From Symsagittifera roscoffensis (taxonomy: Eukaryota; Xenacoelomorpha; Acoela; Convolutidae): a stretch of 64,000 bases of DNA. Shown in pieces: positions 9,736 to 19,828 of this stretch. The stretch's first letter is position 1. Every line of letters starts with the position of its first letter. The notes beneath the pieces are model-generated. The model saw only the letters and a list, made by a program, of their open reading frames with translations. It ran no database searches and had not been told where the DNA came from. A program made the translations under genes and the position numbers. The stretch covers positions 74,099,345 to 74,163,344 of the forward strand of contig NC_087065.1 in assembly GCF_963678635.1 (NCBI RefSeq), written 5' to 3'.

Positions 9736-10157
9736 GAATTCTCTAGAAATGTTCTCTTGCAACTACTTGCTGTAGATTCGGATTATCGCGTGTTCAATCA
9801 AGATTCTCTCTTTTTGTTTCTCGCTTGAGTGTAGTTGGATTTTCAACTTTGTTTTTCAAACTCGATCTGAAAACAGAAAGCTTATTAAAACTTAGCATGT
9901 CACGTTCCTAACCTAGAGACCCCCCTTCTACCCATATGGTTAAAATCTTATCATTCTCATATCACTTAAAGCAATTCGATTGGATTTTCCTTTAAGAACA
10001 TGCAGATTCATTTTATGTTTTAGCACCATCAATTCTTTCTTTTAAAATTCAATTGTCATGCCAATCACATCTTAAGATCCTTTTACCTGCGCCGCACCCC
10101 AGTACCTAACTCAAGACTCCTCCCTCACACCCGACCTGATGCCTCCATGTACCCGAC
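9736..10157. other. Non-coding spacer between Gag-Pol and ORF2
   Basis: No coding potential seen on either strand. Apart from the acceptor-like site ending at 9867 the spacer is unremarkable and AT-rich. It separates the Pol stop from ORF2, so ORF2 cannot be a simple readthrough product of Gag-Pol. Confidence 0.6.
9867..9880 (-). promoter_or_regulatory. Candidate 3' splice acceptor upstream of ORF2
   Basis: The sense strand reads CTTTCTGTTTTCAG ending at 9867, a strong polypyrimidine-CAG acceptor between the Pol stop and the ORF2 ATG about 290 nt downstream. Env-position ORFs of retroviruses are usually expressed from spliced RNA, and nematodes can also trans-splice at such sites. Element B has a comparable TTTTCTAG ending at 62094. 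Use of the site is inferred, not shown. Confidence 0.45.
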
Positions 10158-13100
10158 TCAGGCGATGCTCAAGTAGTACTTCTTGTGAAGATGCACCATT
10201 ATCTCTGTTTCTGCAAAGACCACATGTAGGATAGCGTACAATTCCCTCGAGCTCATTTTGCCCCTGTTTGGGTCGTACACCGGCATCGAGACCTCCACTA
10301 TTCCTCTTTCAATCATGAAGTCACGTAGTCTTGTCAGTGCCAATATCACGTGTTCGGGATCAATTGTGTTTCTGTCGTTGACTCTCGTTACTAGGAAGCA
10401 GAGGTATTTGCCCGGGACTTGTGCCACTGACGGTGGAAGCGCTGCTATGCCTCCCAGTCCTGGCCTCTGTCTGAACAGAAACTCTACGTTCTGGTACTCT
10501 CTTTTGAAGTCAGCCTCCAATCTTGATTTGAAACTCATGTCCGCCGTGATGCAGATCGCGCTGGTCCTGTTTGACAGGATGAAGTCGCTATCCGTTATCA
10601 TGATCTTCTCTGAGTATTCATTGGGTATTTCGAATTTCGTTTTGAAATTCCTTCCTATGGTAGGCTCTGGTTCTTCTTCCTCCAGTTCCAATCCGCTTGT
10701 TTCCCTCACTTCCTTGAGCTTCTTTATCATCAAATTTTCGGTGTGGGTAAGTCCGACCCCCACTCCCCGGACAAAAATATTTATCGACGTCCCCGTCGAT
10801 GTAGTCGGGTCTGAATTGTCCTTGGGGATGTCCAGTGGCCTGTCTGTTGCTGTCCATCCGAAAAGAGGATCCTCTGTCTTCATGTAATTTGCTGCTGATA
10901 CATCGATTTGCTGAATGCTTTGTCCTTCGCGGCTCTCGTCTTTGACATCACGCATCCACTCTAGAATCCTCAAGTTCGTGTTCTCCCTCCTTTCTATTTC
11001 ACTCTGCTCGAGATCCGTCTCCAATTCTGGCGTCGAGTAATCATCCTGCGGATAATGTCCACCATCGTCAATGACCTGCCATTCCTCTTCGGCTTCCAGT
11101 TCGCCTGCGCTTAGTAGTTCATCGCCCAACTTGTCTGGCTGTATCTTATCGATCAAGAAGTCATCCCCGTACCTATTGTACCTCATGCCTGTTCGTTTAC
11201 GATTGCCAGTCCTGGTTTCCGGTGGTGTTGGTCGATCCGGCTCCATCCACTTCGGTACCTCGTTTTGCTCTGGGTCGTTCCAGTCTTCTTCTACAAATGA
11301 ACCTGCATCCGACTCCACTTCTATCTTTTCGTTGTCGTCCAAACTCAAGTTCTCATTACCATCATTTTTCTCTCTAGTGCCTTTCTCATTCACCTCGCAC
11401 GCTGGTTCCACCACCAGGTACTCAAGACCTTCCATGTCTTTTGGTAGGCACCAGTCCTCCGGGGACGGGACATGAGGCTTCAGATTTTCGTAATGTGCTG
11501 CTCGCCCTGTACTCAAGCGATAGAACCGTCCTTGTTGATGTACTTCCGTAATCATGAACGGTCCTCTCCATTTCTTGAGTAGTTTCTTTGTTCCCTTGGG
11601 CGGTATGACATTTTGGAAGACCCACACGTATTGGCCCACTTCGTATGGCTTTGCTCTTAGTATCTTTTCGTCATATTTCTTGCGTTGCCTCATTTGCGCT
11701 TGCGCCGTGTTTCTCCGACATAGCTCGTTTAGCTCTTGTTGTCTTTTGATCGCTTCCTTCACGTATGCTTGAGGTGACGTCCTCTTCCCCTCGTACTCCG
11801 GGTAGAAGAATGTTATAGGCATTGCCCTTTCCCTGCCTGTCAACATCATGAAAGGACTGATACCCGTCGTTGAGTGCTGAGTACTATTATAGGCTCCTAC
11901 TACCTGTGGCAGGTATTTGTCCCAGTCCGTCATGTATCTCGAGCAGTACACCCTGAGCATGTTGACCAGTGTCCTGTTCTGTCTCTCTACCAACCCATTG
12001 GTCTGTGGATGATAGGTCGTCGAGTGCGCTTGAGCAATGTGTGATCTCTTCATCAATTCTTTTGTCAAGTCCCCCACAAAAGCCTTGCCGTTGTCCGACT
12101 GGAAAGTCATTGGACAACCATACCGCGATATCCAATGCGTTATCAGGTGATCACATGTCTCCTCTGCCGAGGCTGTCTGGCACGGAACCGCTTCCGCCAA
12201 CTTGGTGAAGTGATCTATTATAACTAGTATTTGGTTATAACCCGACTCCGTCATGCAGATTTTCTGATGGTCTATCTGCACCACTTCATTGAATTCCGAA
12301 CTCTCGACAGACTTGAGGGGAAACTTCATCTTCCTTGGGTCTTTTACTTGAAGGCATGCTAGGCAGGCATTCACCCATCTCTCGCAAGCTTTTCTCATTC
12401 CCGGCCAATCAAACCTGTGAAGTATCCTTTGTTGTACTTTATCTATCCCCTGGTGGCCCATCTGGTCGTGTGATCTGAAAAGCACCTCCGTTTGGTACAA
12501 TTGTGGTAGTATGATGAGGTTGTGTTTGTGTAATATTTTTTCCTCATCTCTTCTCTTGCACGCTACCACCCCTTCAGCTGTGTGATAAAGTAAATCTCTC
12601 TTTTCTTTGTAGAACTGGCTCAAGATCTTGTAGCTGTCTTCCTCAAGTTCCCCCTTCTCCTTGACTCCCGAATGTATCCATTTGGAGAGGTTACTTGTCA
12701 TTTTGTCATTCTTCTGGGCCCTTATTAGGTCAGACAGTCTGTATCTCGCCTTAACGTGCTCCTTTAGCGCCATGATCTGTCCATTCATTTCACCAGGGTT
12801 GTGGATGTCATCGCTCAGTTTCACACATATCATCCTTTTCACGATTTTCATGTCGTCTTCTGGTACCAGATTCGTTCTGACGTTTGAGTTGCACGATAGT
12901 TCTCTTAGTGGTTTTCTTGAAACTGCTATTTTCTCGAGCTCTTCACCACCTCGTACCTCTTGTATTTCCAGATTGTACGTCCCTGAAGATGGATCCGTCT
13001 GTAATTCCCTGTCGTGCTGTCTTATCTTCTCTTCCGCCAGTATCATGCATAGACTGTCTTGGTCTTCGCTGCTCTCATCCGAGTCTTCATCCCATTCTTC

Positions 13101-16100
13101 ACGCTCCCCGGACAATTTCCCTTCTCCGGTTTCGTCTTCTTCCATGAATCTGGACCACTCCCCGGACTCTTGATCTAGTCCCAGGTGTTCAACTTCTTCT
13201 CTGAATGTTACTTTCTTATCCCTGACTTTTGTCTGCTCCAGAATTTTTTCGGGGATTTTTTCAACTAGTGATCGCACAACTTCCTTGCTATCAGTGATGC
13301 TTCCTTTTGAGACGTCAGTATTGTTCACTGTTTCTTCTCTCCGAAGTATGGTTAGTTCCGGTGCCTCCTGACCTTTCCCTTGGATCACGGGCTTGTCATC
13401 TGATAGTTTCTCAAGCAACCTCATTAAGTCTTCATCTATTCGGACCGTTCCCTCCTCTACCAGGATGAGATCATAACCTTTTGCCTTAAGTGTTTCCCTC
13501 ACGATCTTGGACTTGAGCATTATTCCTATCGGAATCCCTCTGCTTTTCTTCAAGATGGTCTTTTCAAGAGGCTCTTTCGGCAATTCGGGATGATCTTCAA
13601 TCGGTTTGCCTGATTTGTCCAGCCATCTCGTGAGTGGAAGACTGTCGTACATTTCTTTGTCCATGAAGGAGAAGCCGTCTTTGATCTCAGGTCTGTCCGC
13701 CTCTCTTTGTTCTTGCCTCTCGTAGAACTCCGTCTTCTTACTCAAGCTGTCAGCATTTTGATGTTTATCTCGTGTTCTGTGCTCAATTATCATGTTGTAT
13801 CCATCCAAGCGAACTATCCACCTCCCAATATAGCTCTGGTCCATTGAGTACGTTTTCAGCCAGCTTAGTGCTCGGTTGTCGACTCGCAGCTTGAAGGGCT
13901 CACTGCCTAGGTATGCTCTGTATTTTTCGACAAAGGTGACCACCGCGAACATCTCTGCTTTTGGTGCTCCGTACTTCATTTCTGTGTCACTTAGGACCTT
14001 GCTCCCGTATGCTATTGGTCTCAAGACTGTCTTCCCATTCCATTCTTGTTCTTGATGGAGAATCCCAGAAATAGCGACTACTGACGCGTCCGTGTCTAGC
14101 ACGTACATCCCCTTCTCTGTCGGCATACCCAGTACTGGTGCCTCACATAGCTCTTTCTTTATTCTCTGGAATGACTCTTCTGCCGCGTTGTTCCACGTGA
14201 ACTTCTTGCCCTTATGTCTCATTAGTTGTTGCATCGGGTATACCTTGTCCGCATAGCCCTTGATGAATTCTCTATAATAGTTGGCGAAACCCAGGAAGCT
14301 CATCAGCTGGTGCTCCGTCTTCGGTGATTTCCAGGTTAGGACTGCTTCCACGGCGTCTGGATCAGGTCTGATGCCGTGCTTATCTACCATCCTTCCCAAG
14401 TATTTAATCGAGTCCTTGAGTATCTCGCACTTTGATGGTTTACACTTCAGCCCCGATCTTTTCATGCACGCGAACACCTCGTCAAGCCTCTCGATGTGGT
14501 CTTCTAGTGTCGGCGTTGCTATTACCACGTCGTCCACGTAGCACATTACCAGGTTGCCGTACTTCTTCGTCACGCCTATCAACGCGTGTGCCATCAGCCG
14601 CTGAAACGTGGCTGTTGCATTGCAGAGTCCAAACGGCATCCGTTTCCATTGAAACAGACCCAACTCGCAGGCGAACCCTGTCTTGTCCCTGTCTTGCTTC
14701 CTTAATGGTACCTGCCAAAAGGCCGAGCCTAAATCAAGAGTCGTAAAAAATTTCGCATCACCTAACTTCGAGAGGCTCTCATCAATTCTAGGTATGGGAT
14801 AGGCATCCTTCACCGTGACGGAGTTCAGGTATCGAAAGTCACAACAAAACCTTAACTGGTCGCCTTTCTTTTTGGCCATCACTACTCCACACGCCCACGG
14901 TGACTTGGATGGTTCTATCATGTCATACTCTAGTAACGTTTCGATTTCTTTTCTACACGCGTCCGATTTGTGTGGGGTCATGCGCCTCGCCCCCTCCCTG
15001 TGTGGCACCGCGTTTTCCTCAAGTTCTATTTCATGTTCAACAAAATTACAACACCCGATATCCGCCTTATGCCTTGAAAAAACCTCCTCGTTCCGCTCTA
15101 GTACGTCCTTGATAGCTTCGAGCTGTTCATCTTTCAGTTTGCCCCTTAAATGTTCAATCTCCGGCAGAACCGGTTTATCAGTTTGCATTTCATCTAGTGT
15201 GGGTCGCTCTGGAAAGTTCGAACAGCTCGAAAGCCCATCGTCCGTTTCTGACTTAAGTGATTTGATAAGACTTGAAAAATCTTTTATTCTCTGCAATCGT
15301 CTCAAGATACAAATTTTGTCCCTGTGATTAGGACAATCAACAACTTCATTTTGTTTTGAGTTTTCAATTGTTTCGTATCGAGTTTTAACTGGTAAAGCAT
15401 ATCCCAGCTTCCTCCCTCTCTGTATCGTGATCGGTATATCAAGGGTATTCAACAAGACACTGACGCAGAGGCCGCTCTTCGTTATCGAAAATGATCTTCC
15501 TAAAACAGCAGCGCTTTGACTATTGGGATTCGGAACTATACACACTTGCTTGTTGTCACTTAGTTCATTATAATTTTTCATCCTCAAGCTTACGATTGCC
15601 GCTTCATTAGCTTTTAACCTCACTCTCCTACTCAAGAATACCGGTGCTTTGTTTTCATTCGCCATTATTAAATTTACCGGTTTGATTGCGTACCTCCTAT
15701 CCGGGTTCCGTATCCTGAACATTGCATTATTTAGATCAATCGTTACGTCGAAATTCCTGATGAAGTCTCTGCCCAAAATGAATTGGTCAGATTCATCTAG
15801 GTTTTCTACCACGATGAAGCTCATCCACAGGTTACGTTCCCCCAAATTGAGGGCTATTATCGGCGTCCTGCCCAGCACCCGTAGGGCCCCTTTGTTTGCA
15901 GCTGACAGCCGTATTCTCGAGTCTATCAAGTCACCTTTGTCAAAGCCCATCTTTTCCCATGTTTCGATTGGTATGACGCTCAAGACTGCTCCCGTGTCAA
16001 GTAATCCACGCAACTGAGTCTTTTTGCCATTTATGTCTAGCACGTGCCCTGTCACGTCTGCTTCCGTCCCGATGTGCATTGCATCTTCTTCAAGCATGGC

Positions 16101-18965
16101 ACAGTGTCCGATCGATCTTACTTTCAACTCTTCTTTCCCTACATAGATTTGTCCAATTAGGTCTTCGTCGCATGTTATCATCGTCTTGGTATAGATGTTG
16201 ATTCCATCTATATTTAGCATGACCTCGTGTGGACCATAAGCTTCAGTGTACCTATTATCAACACGTACCGATTTGCTGCCCCCTCTCGTGAGTAGTGCCC
16301 TGAGCGCTCTAGAAGTCGTTTGTGGACTTATTCCACTCAAGTAGTCTGCATACACGTCAATGTGCATTATCGTCTGGTCGCTCGGCTCGCTCAAGTTTCT
16401 GGTTACCTCGTGTCCGCCCACTGTGATTATCGACATTATTCTTGCTCCGATTTTCGATATTCCAAAAGGTTTACCTGTCACCATTTTCACGGTGTTACAA
16501 TTCCCGGTCTTCATTGAGCCCGTTCTAGCCTCTGGTATTGAGTTCGATCCGGTTAATGCTCCGTTAAAATTCTGTCTTTCGATCTCCAACTTTAGTCGTT
16601 GCTCTATTTCTTTCGCAGCCAGATCTTGTTTCACTTTGGCAATTGCTTCCGTCGCCGCTTTCTCATAATTTATCTCTAGAGAGCTTCCGGCCGCGGACTC
16701 TAACGCACCGCTAACATGTGTCACAGCTTTCACTGTCTTCGTCGGCAATTCGGTGTTTGGTGCCCCCAAGTTCCTAGATTCAAACTCGTTTTGCCTGTTC
16801 CGCTGATTCTGCACCGCCGCTAATGCCAACTTATGTTTGGGGTGATTCTGGTCCTTGACCGCTTCCCAGAACAAGGGACAATCCATTCTGAAGTGCCCCT
16901 CCTGGTTACAGAAGAAGCATCTGGCGCCTATCTTGATGATTAAGCCATTATAGTACTCGTGTTCCTCCATCTGGCTCATATCCTCTTCATCCGGTGCATA
17001 ACCTAGGCTCTTCATGCCTTGTTTGTACGTTGTGCAGTCAGCCACATGATGATCCGCTGACCCGCAGTTCGCGCATGATCTGCGCTTGTCCATATCATCT
17101 CTAGGTTTGTACCATGATGACCTCTGGGGTTGGCTTCCCCCTTGCGTGTTCCTGTTTTCGGAATATGAGTACTTCTTAGGTTTCATCAGCATGTATTCTC
17201 TTGATTTCTGTCTCATTTCTTCTGGGGTGGGTGCGCTGTCCTTCGACAATGTGTAGTATGTCGCTAACATTGTCCTTAAGTCATCACTTTTCACCCCATC
17301 GATGAACTTCGAGGCAATGCTAAAGTTCCGTCTATTTGTCGACTCCTCTGGGTCACTCCTCCTTCTCAAGCTCTCGAGGTCATCTAGGAACCGATCTATT
17401 GACTCGTCGTCCCTCTGCCTTCTCTTTTCAAATCGCATCATCGCTTGGTGACCCTTCATGCCTGACCCGAATCGATTCAGCAATATCTCGAAGATCTTGT
17501 CCGCGGTGTCGCGTTCTTCCTCCTTCTTTGCGACCACGCATTTTAATGCCGTTCCTTCCAAGTTGCTCAGTATGGCTGTACATGCTTGTCTTTCGTCACT
17601 CAAGTTGTCTTGTTCTAGATGTAATCTCATCACTTCCACCCAAGTGTCAATGCATCCATCGGAGTCGTCCTTGAATTCTTTTGGCTTCTTGAATGTCTTT
17701 CTTGATTTTCCCTCTCTCCTGTCGCTCGAGTCAGTGTTCCTCGTGGCGAAGGCCTCTAGAGTCCTGTTCATCATCTCCCAAGTGCTGGCCCATGTCATAG
17801 CATCCGGTCCTGTGTTGCTGTTAGCTGTTGAATCTCCCGGAGCAGTCGTTGTATTCGACGTTCCATTCTTCATTATTGTTTTCGCAGCTGTTGGTGCTAT
17901 GCTTATCGCATCCCTGGTTAAGGGCAACGGTGTCGATTGTCGTTTGTTCCTTTGTGGTTCTGCAAAGTCAACTCTGGTGCCTTGCGTACGATCCGCTGCC
18001 GGTCTTTCTTGTGGAGTAGAACCTCTCAAGATTGCATCCAACTTTGCCTGTATTTCACACGAACTCTCGGCTTGACTCCTGCTCATTGTGTCCATTCTCC
18101 TTTCCAGGCTCCCTAATTGGCTGTTGACATCATCATATCGGTTCTTCAACTGTTGCATGTCTGTTTTGATGTTCTTTTCTCGTTCTTCATTGGTGGCTTC
18201 TACCTTATCTGACATTTCCTTGAGTCTCTCATCTGTTGCCTTAGCTAGGTTAAAATAACTGTCTAGATACTCGTGCTTGTTGTATCTTATCTCCTTTTTT
18301 ATCACCTCTCTGTCTTCTTCACTGTGCTTAAGTCTTTTGTCAATCTGATTTAATTTCGCCAACAAGTCACCCAGCTCAATGTTAGTCTCTTCATGGTCAG
18401 CTGTCGGTCTCTCTTCGGCCGTAGCCTCTGCTTTAGCTTGTTCCTCTCTTGGATTGGCTTCTGAGGTCTTCGTGCTCACTGTCCCAAACGTTCGTGCTCT
18501 TTCTGCTTTTGGTTCTTCAGTCACGTTTTCTTTTGTTTTTATTCCGAACATTATTCCCAATTTTTCCGTAAAAGATGTCCTCTTTACTTGAGAGTCTTCT
18601 TTCACCGTTTCTTCGGTGTTGCCTTTTGCATCTTCCGCGTCATCTATCGGTGAGAACTCTATGGGTTTCTGGTTCGGTTCCTCTGCATTGGGCATTGGAG
18701 TTGACTCTGTCGCCATCTTCCTTGTTTCATCCACACTTTGATCGGGTGTCTCTAGATCAATCTCGATGGTGGGTTCTACTCGCTCCCCTTCCGTGCCCTC
18801 TTTCGCCCTGTTCTCCGCTGTACTCCTTGTGCTGACCATGTTAACTGAAAAGTTCGTCTTCGTTATCTTTGGGCCCGTTGATGTCGTTCCGCGCAGCGAT
18901 GAATTATATTTCGTGTTTGATCCACTTGACCTTTTTTCGAGCGCCGGTACCCTACTCCGCCTCAT
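10158..18965 (-). CDS. Gag-Pol polyprotein of Ty3/gypsy type with C-terminal macro domain
   Basis: One uninterrupted frame of 2935 codons, so gag and pol are fused without a frameshift. In order: a charged, coiled-coil-rich Gag; two CX2CX4HX4C zinc knuckles (about 630-643 and 681-694); an aspartic protease LLDTGA near 990; reverse transcriptase with YVDD at about 1476-1479; RNase H (DTDAS near 1625); integrase with an H-x4-H-x29-C-x2-C zinc-binding region (about 2164-2203), and a catalytic Asp near 2231, Asp near 2291 and Glu near 2327 with exactly 35 residues between the last two; then a GPF/chromodomain-like tail. The last 150 residues (about 2785-2933) match the macro-domain pattern of the TARG1/OARD1 type: a GKYLCFLVTR strand, then L..LRDFMI..GI..VSMP, then a terminal helix and VF. 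The Gly-rich ADP-ribose loop is not conserved. The same C-terminus is present in element B. Confidence 0.95.
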   Translation of the reverse strand: MRRSRVPALEKRSSGSNTKYNSSLRGTTSTGPKITKTNFSVNMVSTRSTAENRAKEGTEGERVEPTIEIDLETPDQSVDETRKMATESTPMPNAEEPNQKPIEFSPIDDAEDAKGNTEETVKEDSQVKRTSFTEKLGIMFGIKTKENVTEEPKAERARTFGTVSTKTSEANPREEQAKAEATAEERPTADHEETNIELGDLLAKLNQIDKRLKHSEEDREVIKKEIRYNKHEYLDSYFNLAKATDERLKEMSDKVEATNEEREKNIKTDMQQLKNRYDDVNSQLGSLERRMDTMSRSQAESSCEIQAKLDAILRGSTPQERPAADRTQGTRVDFAEPQRNKRQSTPLPLTRDAISIAPTAAKTIMKNGTSNTTTAPGDSTANSNTGPDAMTWASTWEMMNRTLEAFATRNTDSSDRREGKSRKTFKKPKEFKDDSDGCIDTWVEVMRLHLEQDNLSDERQACTAILSNLEGTALKCVVAKKEEERDTADKIFEILLNRFGSGMKGHQAMMRFEKRRQRDDESIDRFLDDLESLRRRSDPEESTNRRNFSIASKFIDGVKSDDLRTMLATYYTLSKDSAPTPEEMRQKSREYMLMKPKKYSYSENRNTQGGSQPQRSSWYKPRDDMDKRRSCANCGSADHHVADCTTYKQGMKSLGYAPDEEDMSQMEEHEYYNGLIIKIGARCFFCNQEGHFRMDCPLFWEAVKDQNHPKHKLALAAVQNQRNRQNEFESRNLGAPNTELPTKTVKAVTHVSGALESAAGSSLEINYEKAATEAIAKVKQDLAAKEIEQRLKLEIERQNFNGALTGSNSIPEARTGSMKTGNCNTVKMVTGKPFGISKIGARIMSIITVGGHEVTRNLSEPSDQTIMHIDVYADYLSGISPQTTSRALRALLTRGGSKSVRVDNRYTEAYGPHEVMLNIDGINIYTKTMITCDEDLIGQIYVGKEELKVRSIGHCAMLEEDAMHIGTEADVTGHVLDINGKKTQLRGLLDTGAVLSVIPIETWEKMGFDKGDLIDSRIRLSAANKGALRVLGRTPIIALNLGERNLWMSFIVVENLDESDQFILGRDFIRNFDVTIDLNNAMFRIRNPDRRYAIKPVNLIMANENKAPVFLSRRVRLKANEAAIVSLRMKNYNELSDNKQVCIVPNPNSQSAAVLGRSFSITKSGLCVSVLLNTLDIPITIQRGRKLGYALPVKTRYETIENSKQNEVVDCPNHRDKICILRRLQRIKDFSSLIKSLKSETDDGLSSCSNFPERPTLDEMQTDKPVLPEIEHLRGKLKDEQLEAIKDVLERNEEVFSRHKADIGCCNFVEHEIELEENAVPHREGARRMTPHKSDACRKEIETLLEYDMIEPSKSPWACGVVMAKKKGDQLRFCCDFRYLNSVTVKDAYPIPRIDESLSKLGDAKFFTTLDLGSAFWQVPLRKQDRDKTGFACELGLFQWKRMPFGLCNATATFQRLMAHALIGVTKKYGNLVMCYVDDVVIATPTLEDHIERLDEVFACMKRSGLKCKPSKCEILKDSIKYLGRMVDKHGIRPDPDAVEAVLTWKSPKTEHQLMSFLGFANYYREFIKGYADKVYPMQQLMRHKGKKFTWNNAAEESFQRIKKELCEAPVLGMPTEKGMYVLDTDASVVAISGILHQEQEWNGKTVLRPIAYGSKVLSDTEMKYGAPKAEMFAVVTFVEKYRAYLGSEPFKLRVDNRALSWLKTYSMDQSYIGRWIVRLDGYNMIIEHRTRDKHQNADSLSKKTEFYERQEQREADRPEIKDGFSFMDKEMYDSLPLTRWLDKSGKPIEDHPELPKEPLEKTILKKSRGIPIGIMLKSKIVRETLKAKGYDLILVEEGTVRIDEDLMRLLEKLSDDKPVIQGKGQEAPELTILRREETVNNTDVSKGSITDSKEVVRSLVEKIPEKILEQTKVRDKKVTFREEVEHLGLDQESGEWSRFMEEDETGEGKLSGEREEWDEDSDESSEDQDSLCMILAEEKIRQHDRELQTDPSSGTYNLEIQEVRGGEELEKIAVSRKPLRELSCNSNVRTNLVPEDDMKIVKRMICVKLSDDIHNPGEMNGQIMALKEHVKARYRLSDLIRAQKNDKMTSNLSKWIHSGVKEKGELEEDSYKILSQFYKEKRDLLYHTAEGVVACKRRDEEKILHKHNLIILPQLYQTEVLFRSHDQMGHQGIDKVQQRILHRFDWPGMRKACERWVNACLACLQVKDPRKMKFPLKSVESSEFNEVVQIDHQKICMTESGYNQILVIIDHFTKLAEAVPCQTASAEETCDHLITHWISRYGCPMTFQSDNGKAFVGDLTKELMKRSHIAQAHSTTYHPQTNGLVERQNRTLVNMLRVYCSRYMTDWDKYLPQVVGAYNSTQHSTTGISPFMMLTGRERAMPITFFYPEYEGKRTSPQAYVKEAIKRQQELNELCRRNTAQAQMRQRKKYDEKILRAKPYEVGQYVWVFQNVIPPKGTKKLLKKWRGPFMITEVHQQGRFYRLSTGRAAHYENLKPHVPSPEDWCLPKDMEGLEYLVVEPACEVNEKGTREKNDGNENLSLDDNEKIEVESDAGSFVEEDWNDPEQNEVPKWMEPDRPTPPETRTGNRKRTGMRYNRYGDDFLIDKIQPDKLGDELLSAGELEAEEEWQVIDDGGHYPQDDYSTPELETDLEQSEIERRENTNLRILEWMRDVKDESREGQSIQQIDVSAANYMKTEDPLFGWTATDRPLDIPKDNSDPTTSTGTSINIFVRGVGVGLTHTENLMIKKLKEVRETSGLELEEEEPEPTIGRNFKTKFEIPNEYSEKIMITDSDFILSNRTSAICITADMSFKSRLEADFKREYQNVEFLFRQRPGLGGIAALPPSVAQVPGKYLCFLVTRVNDRNTIDPEHVILALTRLRDFMIERGIVEVSMPVYDPNRGKMSSRELYAILHVVFAETEIMVHLHKKYYLSIA

Positions 18966-19231
18966 TATTTCTATTTACAACTGCTTCTATTTACAATTTT
19001 ATTATATACACGATTCTATTCTGAGGGTAAAAAAAATATTTTTTGTGGTAACAAATTCTGTACAACGTGTTAAAAACCTTATCCAATTCTCTTTCTAAAA
19101 CCTCCGAAAAATTTTCCTTAATTTGGTCTTAACCCTACCTATTTCGATTTGTCTTATTCTGTCTTAAAACGCACTTGTTGTAATTTGACTTCAATTTCTA
19201 TACCGTCCCAAGACTATTCGTCACTATCACA

Positions 19232-19828
19232 GTACTCTCCGTTAGTGTCCTAAGACCCTTGTACCAAGACCACTGTTCCAAGACTACTGTCCCAAGACTA
19301 GTGTCCCAAGACTACTGTCCCAAGACCAGTGTCCCAAGGCTAGTGTCCCAAGACTACTGTCCCAAGGCTAGTGTCCCAAGGCTAGTGTCCCAAGACTACT
19401 GTCCCAAGGGTAGTGTCCCAAGACCAGTGTCCCAAGACTACTGTCCCAAGACTAGTGTCCCAAGGCTAGTGTCCCAAGACTACTGTCCCAAGACTAGTGT
19501 CCCAAGGGTAGTGTCCCAAGACCAGTGTCCCAAGGCTGGTGTCCCAAGACTAGTGTCCCAAGACTAGTGTCCCAGGGGTAGTGTCCCAAGACCAGTGTCC
19601 CAAGGCTGGTGTCCCAAGACTAGTGTCCCAAGACTAGTGTCCCAAGACCACTGTCCCAAGACTGTCCCAAGACCACTGTCCCAAGACCCTGTCCCAAGAC
19701 CACTGTCCCAAGACCCCTGTCCCAAGACCCTGTCCCAAGACCACTGTCCCAAGACCCTGTCCCAAGACCCTGTCCCAAGACCCTGTCCCAAGACCACTGT
19801 CCCAAGACCACTGTCCCAAGACTTCTTC
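19232..19828 (-). repeat. 14-bp minisatellite array in the element A leader
   Basis: About 40 head-to-tail units of GTCCCAAGACTAGT with variants (CCAGT, TACT, GGCT, GGGT). Toward the right end the unit shortens to 12-13 bp (GTCCCAAGACCCT). The array is clearly tandem and confined to the leader. It opens long but meaningless frames on both strands. Confidence 0.97.
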
